64,000 nt of DNA, from the NCBI GenBank assembly GCA_025060415.1, contig JANXBT010000002.1:1-64000 (forward strand). Direction: 5' to 3'. Made by a program: the position numbers and the translations under genes. This document shows positions 31,745-40,347 of this stretch, piece by piece. The notes under the pieces were generated by a model, which was not told the DNA's origin, did not search any database, and worked only from the letters and a program-made list of their open reading frames with translations. The stretch is from Candidatus Bipolaricaulota bacterium (GTDB lineage Bacteria; Bipolaricaulota; Bipolaricaulia; Bipolaricaulales; Bipolaricaulaceae). The first letter of the stretch is position 1. Every line of letters starts with the position of its first letter.

Positions 31745-33091
31745 CTAGAGGCTCCGCAACCGCGGGTTGAAGATGCGGTCCAACGCGAAGCCGACGAAGG
31801 CAAAGCCCATCCCGGTGATGAGGAGGAGCGCGCCCGGGATAAGGATCCAGTAGTAGTAGCCGAGGAAGAGCGCACCCCGGCTATAGGCGTCCTGGATGAC
31901 CTTCCCCCAGGTGGGGAGGAGGGGGTCGCCTAACCCAAGGATGGCCAGCGAGGCCTCCAGGAACACGTAGGAAGGGATGGCCGACACGAAGGCCGGGATG
32001 ACCAAGGGAAGGAAGCGCGGCACGAGGTAGCGCAGAATGATGCGCATGCTGCCCGCGCCGTAGGCGCGCGCGGCCTCGATGTAGGGGAAGGAGCGGGCCT
32101 GCAGGTACATGGCCCGGTACCCCTTGCTGCCCCCGATCAGCCCGAGGAGGATGATCACCGCCAGGATGAGCCAGATGCTGCGGCTCCAGAACATGCCCAC
32201 CATGATGAGGATGGGCAACGTGGGGAGGATCATGCGGAGCTCCGTGAGCCGGTCGATCAGGGCGTCCACCCACCCCCCGAACCAGGCGCCGATGGCGGAG
32301 ATCGTGAGGTACCAAAACGTGAGGATAAGGGCAGCGCTCATGCCGAAGGCGATGGCGATGGGGCCACCCCAGAGGAGGGCGATGGTGATGTCGCGCCGGA
32401 GGTGGTCCGTGCCCGCCCAGCCGTGGAGCTGCCCGTACACCACAAGCTTCAACGACACCGTGCTTTCCGGTTCGAAGAGGTAGAGATCCACCCAGAGCTC
32501 ATAGCGTCCGGGCAGGGCGCGCGCCTTGCCTTCCCCGTCGGCCCCTCCCCAGGGATCGCGGAACAGGCCCACGCGAGGTTCGGTTCCCACGCGCTTGGCC
32601 ACGACGGAGTCCCCGGAGATCAGATACCGTCCGGATCCGCGCAACGTTTGCGTGCCCAGCGGGATCTCCCGCCCATCGGGGGTGCGCCACGTCAGCACCG
32701 CCTGCGGCGGCGTGCGCGTGAACGTCCCCTCATAGAAGAGGGCCAGCTCCTGAGGGAAGCCCTTGCGCCAGGGGTAATCGAAGCTGAGGAGGAGGACCCG
32801 CCGACGCGTTCCTCCGCCTAGGTTCTCCTCCAACACCACGCGGGCCTGTTCCGGCCCGACCTTGACCGTGGTGGGAAGGTCCGCGCCAAACCAGTTGTAC
32901 CAGAAGGGCGCGGCGTTCCGAGGGTTCTCGATCCAGGTGAGTTCGCCGGCGCGCCACAAGCGAATGGCCTCGGAGTAGGGATAACGAATCAGGGCGTAGA
33001 TGGACATGAGCACGAGGAGCCCCACCACCACAAGGCCAATGACCGCTGAAGGATACCGCCGCAGCTCCTTAAGCCTCGCCCACAGGTTCAT
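31745..33091 (-). CDS. ABC importer permease (DppC-like) with large exported insertion
   Basis: 448 residues, about 150 longer than common DppC/OppC. TM1 (about 16-36) is followed by roughly 200 residues predicted outside (beta-rich: VLLLSFDYPWRKG, VLTWRTPDGREIPLGTQTL, GRYELWVDLYLFEPES). The permease core then starts at GTDHLRRDITIALLWGGPI, with the coupling loop RSFPYIEAARAYGAGSMRII. The insertion is between TM1 and the core, so it projects into the periplasm near the binding protein. Overlaps the DppB gene by ATGA. Confidence 0.92.
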   Translation of the reverse strand: MNLWARLKELRRYPSAVIGLVVVGLLVLMSIYALIRYPYSEAIRLWRAGELTWIENPRNAAPFWYNWFGADLPTTVKVGPEQARVVLEENLGGGTRRRVLLLSFDYPWRKGFPQELALFYEGTFTRTPPQAVLTWRTPDGREIPLGTQTLRGSGRYLISGDSVVAKRVGTEPRVGLFRDPWGGADGEGKARALPGRYELWVDLYLFEPESTVSLKLVVYGQLHGWAGTDHLRRDITIALLWGGPIAIAFGMSAALILTFWYLTISAIGAWFGGWVDALIDRLTELRMILPTLPILIMVGMFWSRSIWLILAVIILLGLIGGSKGYRAMYLQARSFPYIEAARAYGAGSMRIILRYLVPRFLPLVIPAFVSAIPSYVFLEASLAILGLGDPLLPTWGKVIQDAYSRGALFLGYYYWILIPGALLLITGMGFAFVGFALDRIFNPRLRSL

Positions 33092-34170
33092 AGCCTCTGC
33101 CCTCCGGCCGCGCCCACGCGCACCCGCGGGTCCAGCACCGCGTAGAGGATGTCCAGGAAGAACACGCTGATGGCGAGAAGGTATCCGTAGATCACGTTGG
33201 CCCCCACGATCACGGGGGTATCGTTTTGGCCAATGGCCTCATAGAGGCGCCGGCCCAATCCCGGCCAAGAGAACACGGTCTCCGTGATGATCCCCCCCAT
33301 CCAGACCGCGATCATGCTCATGGTGAAGTTCGTGACGATGGGCGGCAGGGTGGGGCGCAGGATGTAGCGCCGCTCCAAGGTCCGCCCCGGCAGGCCCTTG
33401 GCCCGCGCCAGCTCCACGTAATCCTCGCTGGAATAAATGAGGAAAAAGGTGCGCCAGTTGTAAATGCTCGCGAAAATGGCGTTCACAAAAACCGCAAGCA
33501 CGGGGAGGATCATGTGCTTGAGCACGCTCAGCACGTAGCCCAGCCGGGTGGGAGGCGGCGGGGCGTCCACAAACCCCCCGTAGGGAAGGACCTTCAAGAG
33601 GGACGCGAAGACCAGGATCAGGAGGATCCCGTAGAACCAGGCCGGCGGGGCGGACGTGGGGGCCAGGGCCACCACCAGCCGGTCCGCCAAGGAACCGTAA
33701 CGCCGCGAGAGGATCAGGGCGAAGAACACCGAGGCGAAGAAGAGCAGGAGTTGCCCGGTCCCCCAAAGGAGGAGGGTGTGGGGCAAGCGCTCCACAAGGA
33801 TGAGGCGCACTTGTTTGGAGCCGGTGTCGCTCGTGAGCTTTTCGGCCATGCCGAAGTTCAAGGTGATCCCGTTGAGGAGGTAGCGGGCCGCCCGCTCGTA
33901 AAAGGGCCGATCGAGGCCGTATTGGCGGCGCAGGATCTCCACTTGGCGGTCATAGAGCTCCCGGCGCATGGCCTCGGGAAGCTGTTGGAGATCGGGGTTG
34001 AGAAACATCAGCCCGACCTGCTCCCTGATCTGGGATTCGATGATCTTGTCCATGACCCCGCCCATGTTGGCGATGAGGATGACAAGCCAGATGGCCACCA
34101 CCACCGTGAAGAAGAGCAGGAATCCGCGCACGGCCACGTAAATGCCTACCCGTCGCAGGTTCTCCAACAT
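33088..34170 (-). CDS. ABC importer permease (DppB-like)
   Basis: 360 residues: TM1 near 15-35, a helical exported segment with LRRQYGLDRPFYERAARYL, then five further helices. The coupling loop is YVELARAKGLPGRTLERRYILRPTLPP, and ETVFSWPGLGRRLYEAI is the usual DppB signature. Forms the translocation channel with the DppC-like subunit. About 96 nt and a terminator separate it from the binding-protein gene upstream. Confidence 0.94.
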   Translation of the reverse strand: MLENLRRVGIYVAVRGFLLFFTVVVAIWLVILIANMGGVMDKIIESQIREQVGLMFLNPDLQQLPEAMRRELYDRQVEILRRQYGLDRPFYERAARYLLNGITLNFGMAEKLTSDTGSKQVRLILVERLPHTLLLWGTGQLLLFFASVFFALILSRRYGSLADRLVVALAPTSAPPAWFYGILLILVFASLLKVLPYGGFVDAPPPPTRLGYVLSVLKHMILPVLAVFVNAIFASIYNWRTFFLIYSSEDYVELARAKGLPGRTLERRYILRPTLPPIVTNFTMSMIAVWMGGIITETVFSWPGLGRRLYEAIGQNDTPVIVGANVIYGYLLAISVFFLDILYAVLDPRVRVGAAGGQRL

Positions 34171-34210
34171 CCCTTCGCTCCTTAAGGCCTTACAAGGCCT
34201 GCGGGATCCT

Positions 34211-34244
34211 AAAGAAAAAGGGCGCCGGGATCAACCCGGCGCCC
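34211..34244 (-). terminator. Rho-independent terminator between binding protein and permease genes
   Basis: A perfect 10-bp stem, GGGCGCCGGG (34220-34229) and CCCGGCGCCC (34235-34244), with a 5-nt loop; on the minus strand TTTTTCTTT follows. It would allow more binding protein than permease to be made. Confidence 0.92.
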
Positions 34245-34266
34245 GTCCCTTCGGCCCAAATGCGGC

Positions 34267-36726
34267 TTAGAGAACGGTGAACGTCGCCGTGGCGAAGGAC
34301 GGGATGGCCACGACCTTGGAGGCCACGGCCACCTCGAGGCGGATGGAGCCCGCGGGCAGCTTGGCCGTGGTCGCCGCGTCGATGGTGATGGCGAACAGCC
34401 CGTCCTTAACCGCCTCGGCCTTGCCCGACAGCACGAGGTTGCCCTCCGCGTCGAACAGGAGGTAGGTCACGAAGTCGATCTCGGCCACGGGGTAGGGCTG
34501 GTCCTTGTAGGTGACCTCCACGAGGAAGTCCCACGGCGCACCGCGGCGGAGCACCGGCGCGGGCGCGCTGACCTCCACCTCCGCGATCTTGGGCTCGGCG
34601 AACACCAGCCACTTCGTGGCGGGATCGGCGAAGGCCTCGAAGTTCTTGAGGACCACGACCTTCTCCACGGGCTTGACCACGTCCACGTACAGCGGGCCGT
34701 TGGCCACCCACAGGTGCCCCTTGGCCTCATACCACTTCTTCAGGGCCTGGTAGCGGGCGATGGCCTCGTCCTTGCTCACGTACTTGCCGAGCACGTTCGC
34801 ATAGGGAACGTAGCCCGTGGCGAGGTTCTCGTTCAGGTACTTGGTGAGGATGGTCAGGCTCGGGCCCGCCAGGTAGTTCATCCACTCGACGCCCAGCCTC
34901 CGCGCCTTAGAGGAGCTGAACGCGAGCTCCTTGGCGGCCTCGGCCTGAATCCCGAGGGCGAGCACGTGCCAAGGCGACACGCCCTGGGAGTACTGCGGCA
35001 TGAGGTAGGGCGTGCGGGCCGCAGCGATCCACTCGGCGTCGAGGTACCACAGGTCGCTGTAGACCTCGAACACGAGCGGCTTCTCCGAGAGGATCCGCAG
35101 GCCCTTGAAGTGGCGCATGAAGGTGTCGAACGCGGACTTGGCGGCCTCGTCGTAGATGGCGCTCTCCGGCTTGCCGCGCTCGAAGGTCAGGATGAAGCCG
35201 AGGAGGCCATCGGCCAGAGACCACTTGGTCCCGTCGTGCCAGAGGCGCTCGTAGAGGTTGGCGGGGAAGTAGGCCACCACCTTGGTCTTGGCCGTGGTGC
35301 CGCCGGGGAAGCGCTCGGCCGCGGTGATGAACCGCTGGTTCACCGGGTCCCAGTCGGCCCAGGCGTCGCCCGGCACCTCGATCTTGGGCACGAACTTGAG
35401 GTCCACCCAGTCCAGGGTCTTCGTCACCGGCAGGCCCGCCTCCACAACGACCTCGGCGCGCTCCACCAGCTGCGGGTAATACAGGCCCGTGTAGGGATCG
35501 GGCAGGGTGTCGTAGTCGGAGACCCCGCGGATGATCATCATGTCGAAGATCCAGTTCGTGCCGGCGATGGCGTTCCAGGGCTCGGTGAGCATGGAGGGCT
35601 GGGCGATGCGGAGCTTGCCGCCGGCCACGGGCTTGCCCGCCGGATCGATGAAGTGCACCGTACGGCTCCACAGCCAGGCGCCGTAGACGCCGCCGGCGAG
35701 GTCCGCGGCCACCCGCACGTTCTTGGCCATGGGGTTGTAGCCCACGAGGTTCGTGCACCAGACGCGGACCGAGTCCTTCATGGAGAGCTCGAGGGCCCGG
35801 GCGAGCAGCGCGTTGCGCTCCTCGATGCTCTTGAAGTCCCGGCGCGCCAGGCGCTCGGAAATCTGATCGAATTCGGGATCGGGCTTATACGCCTGCCAGA
35901 GGGGATCCGGCCGGCCCCGCTTGGTGTAGAAGAAGTCGAAGTTCCCGCCCTGGTCGCGGGAGATGGCCGTGGTCACCCAACCGCCCGTGTACACGTGGAA
36001 GGTGCCGTCCGCGGGATCCGCGCCGATCCAGAGCGGCGAAGCCTCGCGGGCCGTCTTGTACATGCGCTCGATCTCGAAGCCCAGCTTCTCGAACAGGGTG
36101 GCCACGTAGTCGCCGATCAGGCGGCGCTCGTCCTCCACGCGGATGAGGAACTTGAGCACCACCGGAGCGCCCTTGTAGTACCACTTGCCGTCCTTGAGCT
36201 CGGCCCCGAGCTCCTTCATCTTCTCGAAGATGACGGCCTTAGCCTTCTCCGGGTTCGGCGCGTACTTCAGCTCCAGGGCCCGGGCCGTGGCCGCCAGGCG
36301 GGCGTAGTCCGGGAAGCTCGGGGTGATGGCCAGGTACCGCGGAACGGCGCCCACGCCGCCGTAGAACTCCTGCACGATGTAGTCGCGGTCGATGAGCCAG
36401 TTCACCGCCTCCCGCACTTCCTTAAGGTAGAAGGGGTTCAGGCGGCCGTCCTTGAACTCCGGCCCGTAGGGGTTGAAGGTGAGCTCGTTGTAGGAGCCGT
36501 AGGAGACCGCATAGTGCAGGTTCTCGATGATCTTCTTCACCAGGTCGCGCTCGGGAATGGCAAAGGCGTAAATGTCGATGGCCCCGGCGATGAGCATGTC
36601 AATGCCCTTGGCGCGGGTCGGCTCCTCCGTGAACACCACCTCGTCCACCCAGGCCCCACGGCGCACCTGGGCCCAGGCGCCCAACGCCAATACCGTAACC
36701 AATGCTACTGCCCACCACTTCCGCAT
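34267..36726 (-). CDS. Family 5 peptide-type substrate-binding protein with permuted half order
   Basis: 819 residues, much longer than the usual 500-600. Signal MRKWWAVALVTVLALGAWA. The mature N-terminus (WVDEVVFTEEPTRAKGIDML, NELTFNP, REAVNWLIDRDYIV, DPADGTFHVYTGGW) corresponds to the second half of ordinary family members. The part normally found first (GGKLRIAQPSMLTEPWN, PDPYTGLYYPQLVERAEV, WHDGTKWSLADGLLGFILTF) comes after about residue 365. An added beta-rich domain ends the protein. RBS GGGAGG. It delivers a peptide or related solute to the permeases downstream; the ligand is unknown. Confidence 0.9.
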   Translation of the reverse strand: MRKWWAVALVTVLALGAWAQVRRGAWVDEVVFTEEPTRAKGIDMLIAGAIDIYAFAIPERDLVKKIIENLHYAVSYGSYNELTFNPYGPEFKDGRLNPFYLKEVREAVNWLIDRDYIVQEFYGGVGAVPRYLAITPSFPDYARLAATARALELKYAPNPEKAKAVIFEKMKELGAELKDGKWYYKGAPVVLKFLIRVEDERRLIGDYVATLFEKLGFEIERMYKTAREASPLWIGADPADGTFHVYTGGWVTTAISRDQGGNFDFFYTKRGRPDPLWQAYKPDPEFDQISERLARRDFKSIEERNALLARALELSMKDSVRVWCTNLVGYNPMAKNVRVAADLAGGVYGAWLWSRTVHFIDPAGKPVAGGKLRIAQPSMLTEPWNAIAGTNWIFDMMIIRGVSDYDTLPDPYTGLYYPQLVERAEVVVEAGLPVTKTLDWVDLKFVPKIEVPGDAWADWDPVNQRFITAAERFPGGTTAKTKVVAYFPANLYERLWHDGTKWSLADGLLGFILTFERGKPESAIYDEAAKSAFDTFMRHFKGLRILSEKPLVFEVYSDLWYLDAEWIAAARTPYLMPQYSQGVSPWHVLALGIQAEAAKELAFSSSKARRLGVEWMNYLAGPSLTILTKYLNENLATGYVPYANVLGKYVSKDEAIARYQALKKWYEAKGHLWVANGPLYVDVVKPVEKVVVLKNFEAFADPATKWLVFAEPKIAEVEVSAPAPVLRRGAPWDFLVEVTYKDQPYPVAEIDFVTYLLFDAEGNLVLSGKAEAVKDGLFAITIDAATTAKLPAGSIRLEVAVASKVVAIPSFATATFTVL

Positions 36727-36800
36727 ATCCGCCCTCCCTTTGGGCTTGGGAATTGATTAGGGATTTACGCAAAGGGTTTGCTCCCGCCTCCCACCTCCTA

Positions 36801-37187
36801 CTAGCTCACCTTGTAGCCAACGATCTTGGCCACGACGGCCTTGATGTCGGTCCCCGCGGGCACCTTCACGCTCACAAGGAGGATGCCCTTGGGCGCCAGG
36901 CCCGCACCCGGAAGGCTGACCACCCAGTACAGGGGACCGCCCTCAATGACCGCCGGACCCGTGCCCTGCAGGGCCAGCGCCCCCGTCACCGTCCCCTCCA
37001 CCGCCAGGGAGATCCCGAACTTGTTCAAGGACACCCCGTAGGCGTTGGGGATGACGAGGAGCACGTACCCCGGAGCGCCGGGCAGGACCTCGTAGCCTAC
37101 CTGGGGGATGACCGCTTCCACTTTCCCCAAGGCGACTACCCCAAAGAGCAGGCCCACAAGAAGGGCCCCAACCAGGGTGCTGCGCAT
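36801..37187 (-). CDS. Small secreted protein of unknown function
   Basis: 128 residues. Signal peptide MRSTLVGALLVGLLFGVVALGK, then a single beta-rich domain with repeated short valine/glycine strands (YEVLPGAPGYVLLVIPNAYG; GILLVSVKVPAGTDIKAVVAKI). CAGGAGGTGGTC precedes the ATG. It has its own strong promoter and lies 74 nt ahead of the binding-protein gene, so it may be the first gene of the importer operon. No family recognised. Confidence 0.7.
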   Translation of the reverse strand: MRSTLVGALLVGLLFGVVALGKVEAVIPQVGYEVLPGAPGYVLLVIPNAYGVSLNKFGISLAVEGTVTGALALQGTGPAVIEGGPLYWVVSLPGAGLAPKGILLVSVKVPAGTDIKAVVAKIVGYKVS

Positions 37188-37207
37188 GACCACCTCCTGG
37201 CGCGTTT

Positions 37208-37237
37208 ATTCTAGCAAGGGAACGGGGTTGGTGTCAA
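37208..37237 (-). promoter_or_regulatory. Strong promoter ahead of the first peptide-importer unit
   Basis: Minus-strand TTGACA (37237-37232), 18-nt spacer and TAGAAT (37213-37208); start expected near 37201. The closest match to consensus together with the barrel A promoter. Confidence 0.85.
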
Positions 37238-37308
37238 GGGCCCGATTTGCCCACGCGATCGGAAAAGCCCGGCCTCCACGCCCCGCCCCACCCCAAGGGG
37301 CATGGGTT

Positions 37309-37845
37309 TCAGGCCAGGGAAAAGCCCCGCAGGAGGGCTTGGCGGTTGACCTCGAGCAGCCGCTCCCGCCCCCGCGCACCCAGCTCCTTGCTCAGGGCCT
37401 CCGCCACCGCCTCCAACGGGAAGAGGCCGAGCACCTTGACCACCGCGCCCAGGGCCACCATGTTGGCCGCCCGCACCTCCCCCAGCTCCTGGGCGATCGC
37501 GTTCATGGGGATGGGGAGGAGGCGCACATCCGCGCGGGCGAAGGGTGCGGAGACCAGGGAGGCGTTGAAGATGATGGTCCCGCCGGGGGCCACGCGGGGA
37601 CCGAACCGCTCCAGGGAGGGGCCGTTCATGGCCACCAGGATCTGGGGGCGGTCCACGATGGGCGAGCCCACGGGCTCGTCGGCGATGACCACCGTGCAGT
37701 TGGCCGTTCCGCCGCGCATCTCCGGCCCGTAGCTGGGGAGCCAGGTCACCTCGAACCCCCGCTCCATGGCGGCCTGGGCCAATACCTTCCCCGCCAGCAG
37801 GATCCCCTGTCCGCCAAAGCCCGCGAACACCACGCCGATCTCCAT
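37309..37845 (-). CDS. 2-oxoacid:ferredoxin oxidoreductase, gamma subunit
   Basis: 178 residues: VVFAGFGGQGILLAGKVLAQAA, PSYGPEMRGGTANCTVVI, LVAMNGPSLERF and NMVALGAVVKVLGLFPLE, the gamma-subunit order. Part of the four-subunit enzyme that oxidatively decarboxylates 2-oxoacids to acyl-CoA and reduces ferredoxin. Last gene of the long vor run; RBS AAGGGGGGAGGGC. It lies 11 nt after the beta subunit. Confidence 0.94.
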   Translation of the reverse strand: MEIGVVFAGFGGQGILLAGKVLAQAAMERGFEVTWLPSYGPEMRGGTANCTVVIADEPVGSPIVDRPQILVAMNGPSLERFGPRVAPGGTIIFNASLVSAPFARADVRLLPIPMNAIAQELGEVRAANMVALGAVVKVLGLFPLEAVAEALSKELGARGRERLLEVNRQALLRGFSLA

Positions 37846-37856
37846 GCCCTCCCCCC

Positions 37857-38627
37857 TTACTCCCGCACCTTGAGGTCGCCCAGCGGGAAGTACTTCAGGG
37901 CCTGTTCCTTCACCCACCGAACCCCCTCCGCCGGGGGGATCCGGAGGTTCGTGGGGCAGGAGGCGACGATCTCCACCAGCGAGAAGCCCTTGCCCTCGAG
38001 CTGGTTGCGGAAAGCCCGGAGGATGGCCTTGCGGGCCATCTGCACATGGCGCACGTCGAACACGGCCTGGCGGGTGATGTAGGCCGGGCCATCCAGTTGG
38101 GCCAACATCTCGGAGATCTTCAGGGGGTAGCCGGTGGAGCGCAGGTCGCGGCCCTCCGGGGTGGTGGTGGTGCGCATTCCCGGCAGGGTGGTGGGGGCCA
38201 TCTGCCCGCCCGTCATCCCGTAGATCTGGTTGTTCACGAAGATCACGGTGATGTTCTCCCCGCGGTTGGCGGCGTGGACCGTCTCCGCGGTGCCGATGGC
38301 GGCGAGGTCCCCATCCCCCTGGTAGGTGAAGACGATGAGCTCGGGGTTGGCGCGCTTGATCCCGGTGGCCACGGCGCAGGCCCGGCCGTGGGCGGCCTGG
38401 GCGAAGTCGCAGCGGAAGAACTCGTAGAGGAAAACGGCGCAGCCCACCGGGGCCACCCCCACCGTGCGCTCCTGGATCCCCAGCTCGTCGATGGCCTCGG
38501 CGACAAGCCGGGTGATGATGCCGTGGTCGCACCCGGGGCAGTAGGTGAAGCGCTTGTCGGAGAGGGCCTTGGGGCGCGTGTACACCGGCACAAAACCCGC
38601 AGGGACCTTGGTTTCAACCACGGACAT
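37857..38627 (-). CDS. vorA: 2-oxoacid:ferredoxin oxidoreductase, TPP-binding beta subunit
   Basis: 256 residues. YCPGCDHGIITRLVAEAI near the N-terminus, VGCAVFLYEFF, and the thiamine diphosphate motif TYQGDGDLAAIGTAETVHAANR ending VIFVNNQIYGMTGGQ. Cytoplasmic. It overlaps the alpha gene by 14 nt. No separate C-terminal Fe-S domain is present, consistent with a four-subunit enzyme that has its own ferredoxin-like subunit. Confidence 0.95.
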   Translation of the reverse strand: MSVVETKVPAGFVPVYTRPKALSDKRFTYCPGCDHGIITRLVAEAIDELGIQERTVGVAPVGCAVFLYEFFRCDFAQAAHGRACAVATGIKRANPELIVFTYQGDGDLAAIGTAETVHAANRGENITVIFVNNQIYGMTGGQMAPTTLPGMRTTTTPEGRDLRSTGYPLKISEMLAQLDGPAYITRQAVFDVRHVQMARKAILRAFRNQLEGKGFSLVEIVASCPTNLRIPPAEGVRWVKEQALKYFPLGDLKVRE

Positions 38628-39666
38628 ACTTTTTCACCTCGTTCAGGATCTCCTCGGGCGTGGGCACCACCCCGCCCAGCTCGCCGTAGAAGGGGGTCTG
38701 GGCCCGCCCGTCCACGCTCAGCCGCACGTCCTCCCACATCTGGCCCGCGGAAAGCTCCACGGTGAGGAACACGGGGACGCGCGCGGAGAGCCGGCGTAGG
38801 GGCTCGGAGGGGAACGGCCAGAGGGTGATGGGGCGGAAGAGGCCCACCCGCAAGCCCTCCCTACGCGCCCGCCGCACCACCGTGCGGCAGATGCGGCCCA
38901 TCGTGCCGTAGGCCACGAGGACGAGCTCCGCGTCCTCCGTCTGGTACTCCTCCCACCGCACCTCGTCCCGCTGGATCTGCCGGTACACGTCCCACAGGCC
39001 GCGGAGGATCTCCCGGAACCGGTGGGGATCGAGGTCGAAGCTGGAGACCACGTTGGGCGGGCGCCCCTTGGCCCCGGTGAGGGCCCAGGGCTTGGGGGGG
39101 ATCCGCTCCGGAGGGATGGGCGGGGGGAGTTCCACGGGCTCCATCATCTGGCCGAGCATGCCGTCGGCGAGGATCATGGCGGGCACGCGGTAGCGGTCGG
39201 CGAGCTCGAAGGCCAGCATCACCAGTTCCGCCGCCTCCTGGACCGTGGAGGGGGCCAGCACGATCAGGCGGTAGTCGCCGTGGCCGCCGCCCTTGGTGGC
39301 CTGGAAGTAGTCCCCTTGGGCGGGGGCGATGTTGCCCAGGCCCGGGCCCGCCCGCATCACGTTGATGATCACCACGGGAAGGCGCGCGCCCGCCAGATAG
39401 GAGATCCCCTCCATCTTGAGGGAGATCCCCGGCGAGGAGGAGGAGGTTAGGGTGCGCACGCCCGCGGCGGCCGCACCGTAACACATGTTGATGGCGGCCA
39501 CCTCGCTTTCCGCTTGCACGCAGGCGCCGCCCACCGCGGGGAGGTGCGCCGCCATGTACTCGAGGATCTCGTTCTGCGGGGTGATGGGGTAGCCGAAGTA
39601 CGTGCGGCAGCCGGCGCGGATGGCCGCCTCGGCCATGGCCTCGTTCCCGCGCATGAGCACCTTCAT
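38614..39666 (-). CDS. vorB: 2-oxoacid:ferredoxin oxidoreductase, alpha subunit (VorB type)
   Basis: 350 residues. MKVLMRGNEAMAEAAIRAGC, YFGYPITPQNEILEY, SEVAAINMCYGAAAAGVRT, SSSSPGISLKMEGISYLAGA and QATKGGGHGDYRLIVLAPS match VorB (3-methyl-2-oxobutanoate) proteins more closely than pyruvate or 2-oxoglutarate enzymes, so branched-chain oxoacids are the likely substrates. The ATG at 39666 overlaps the delta stop (ATGA). Upstream in-frame sequence to 39843 is not family-like. Confidence 0.94.
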   Translation of the reverse strand: MKVLMRGNEAMAEAAIRAGCRTYFGYPITPQNEILEYMAAHLPAVGGACVQAESEVAAINMCYGAAAAGVRTLTSSSSPGISLKMEGISYLAGARLPVVIINVMRAGPGLGNIAPAQGDYFQATKGGGHGDYRLIVLAPSTVQEAAELVMLAFELADRYRVPAMILADGMLGQMMEPVELPPPIPPERIPPKPWALTGAKGRPPNVVSSFDLDPHRFREILRGLWDVYRQIQRDEVRWEEYQTEDAELVLVAYGTMGRICRTVVRRARREGLRVGLFRPITLWPFPSEPLRRLSARVPVFLTVELSAGQMWEDVRLSVDGRAQTPFYGELGGVVPTPEEILNEVKKYVRG

Positions 39667-39899
39667 ACCGCCTCCTTGGCCGGCCGGTAGAGGTAGACCT
39701 CGATGGCCGCATCCGGGCACATCTGCGCGCACATGGTGCAGCCGGTGCACTTTTCGGGCGCGGCCATCGCGGCCACGTTGTAGCCGTAGCGGTTGAACTC
39801 CGGGGAGAGGGCCAACACCCCAAAGGGGCACGTCGCCACGCACACCCCACAGCCCTTACACCGGTCCTTGTCGATCACCACCATCCCTTTGGGCGGCAT
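39663..39899 (-). CDS. vorC: 2-oxoacid:ferredoxin oxidoreductase, ferredoxin-like delta subunit
   Basis: 78 residues with two 4Fe-4S motifs: CKGCGVCVATCP and CTGCTMCAQMCP. Transfers electrons from the TPP centre to free ferredoxin. It follows the S1-domain gene by one nucleotide and overlaps the alpha gene (ATGA). Confidence 0.96.
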   Translation of the reverse strand: MPPKGMVVIDKDRCKGCGVCVATCPFGVLALSPEFNRYGYNVAAMAAPEKCTGCTMCAQMCPDAAIEVYLYRPAKEAV

Positions 39900-39900
39900 A

Positions 39901-40347
39901 TCACTCTCCTAGGGCGCGGGAGAGGCGCTCGTTGCGCCGGCGGCGGAGGGCGGTGAGGGCCGCCTCCGCCTCCGCCAACCACCGGCCCAAGCGCCACTCC
40001 AGGCGTTCCTCGGTCCTGACGGGCTCCGCCACGTTCACGGCCCGCTGGGAAAGGAGGGCCCGTACCTCCAGGGCCTCCCGGTGGAACTCCGCCATTTCCC
40101 GGTCCAGGTCGGTGACGCGCCGGAGGGAGACCGTGGGCCGGCCCAACCGGTCGTAACCGATGACCTTCACCAAAAGCTCCATCCCCTCTTGGAGCCGCTC
40201 CTCCACCCGATTCCCCGGCTCCTCGGCGATCTCCGAAAGGTGCAGGAACCCTTGGGTCTCCTCGTCCAGGTAGAGGAGGGCCCCGTTGGGGAGGATCTCC
40301 AAAACCCGCGCCCACACGAGGTCCCCTACGCGGTAGCGCTCAGCCAT
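39901..40347 (-). CDS. S1 RNA-binding domain protein
   Basis: 148 residues. One S1 domain at about 5-78 (RVGDLVWARVLEILPNGALLYLDEETQGFLHLSEIA, then VKVIGYDRLGRPTVSLRR), followed by a charged helical tail without motifs. Resembles YugI/GSP13-type single-S1 proteins. Its ATG overlaps the OppF-like gene by 8 nt and its stop is next to the vor delta start, so it is embedded between importer and oxidoreductase genes. A post-transcriptional role is possible but not shown. Confidence 0.85.
   Translation of the reverse strand: MAERYRVGDLVWARVLEILPNGALLYLDEETQGFLHLSEIAEEPGNRVEERLQEGMELLVKVIGYDRLGRPTVSLRRVTDLDREMAEFHREALEVRALLSQRAVNVAEPVRTEERLEWRLGRWLAEAEAALTALRRRRNERLSRALGE

Noticed and set aside
34714-36756. 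A 680-codon open frame on the plus strand opposite the binding-protein gene
   Set aside because: It is the antisense shadow of a high-GC3 gene: the composition is His/Arg/Gly/Val-rich, no domain is recognisable, and the minus-strand product has a signal peptide and family motifs.
37241-37308. Terminator after the vor genes
   Set aside because: Short G/C-rich pairings exist (CCCCTTGGGG) but no stem with a clear T-run, so I did not call it.
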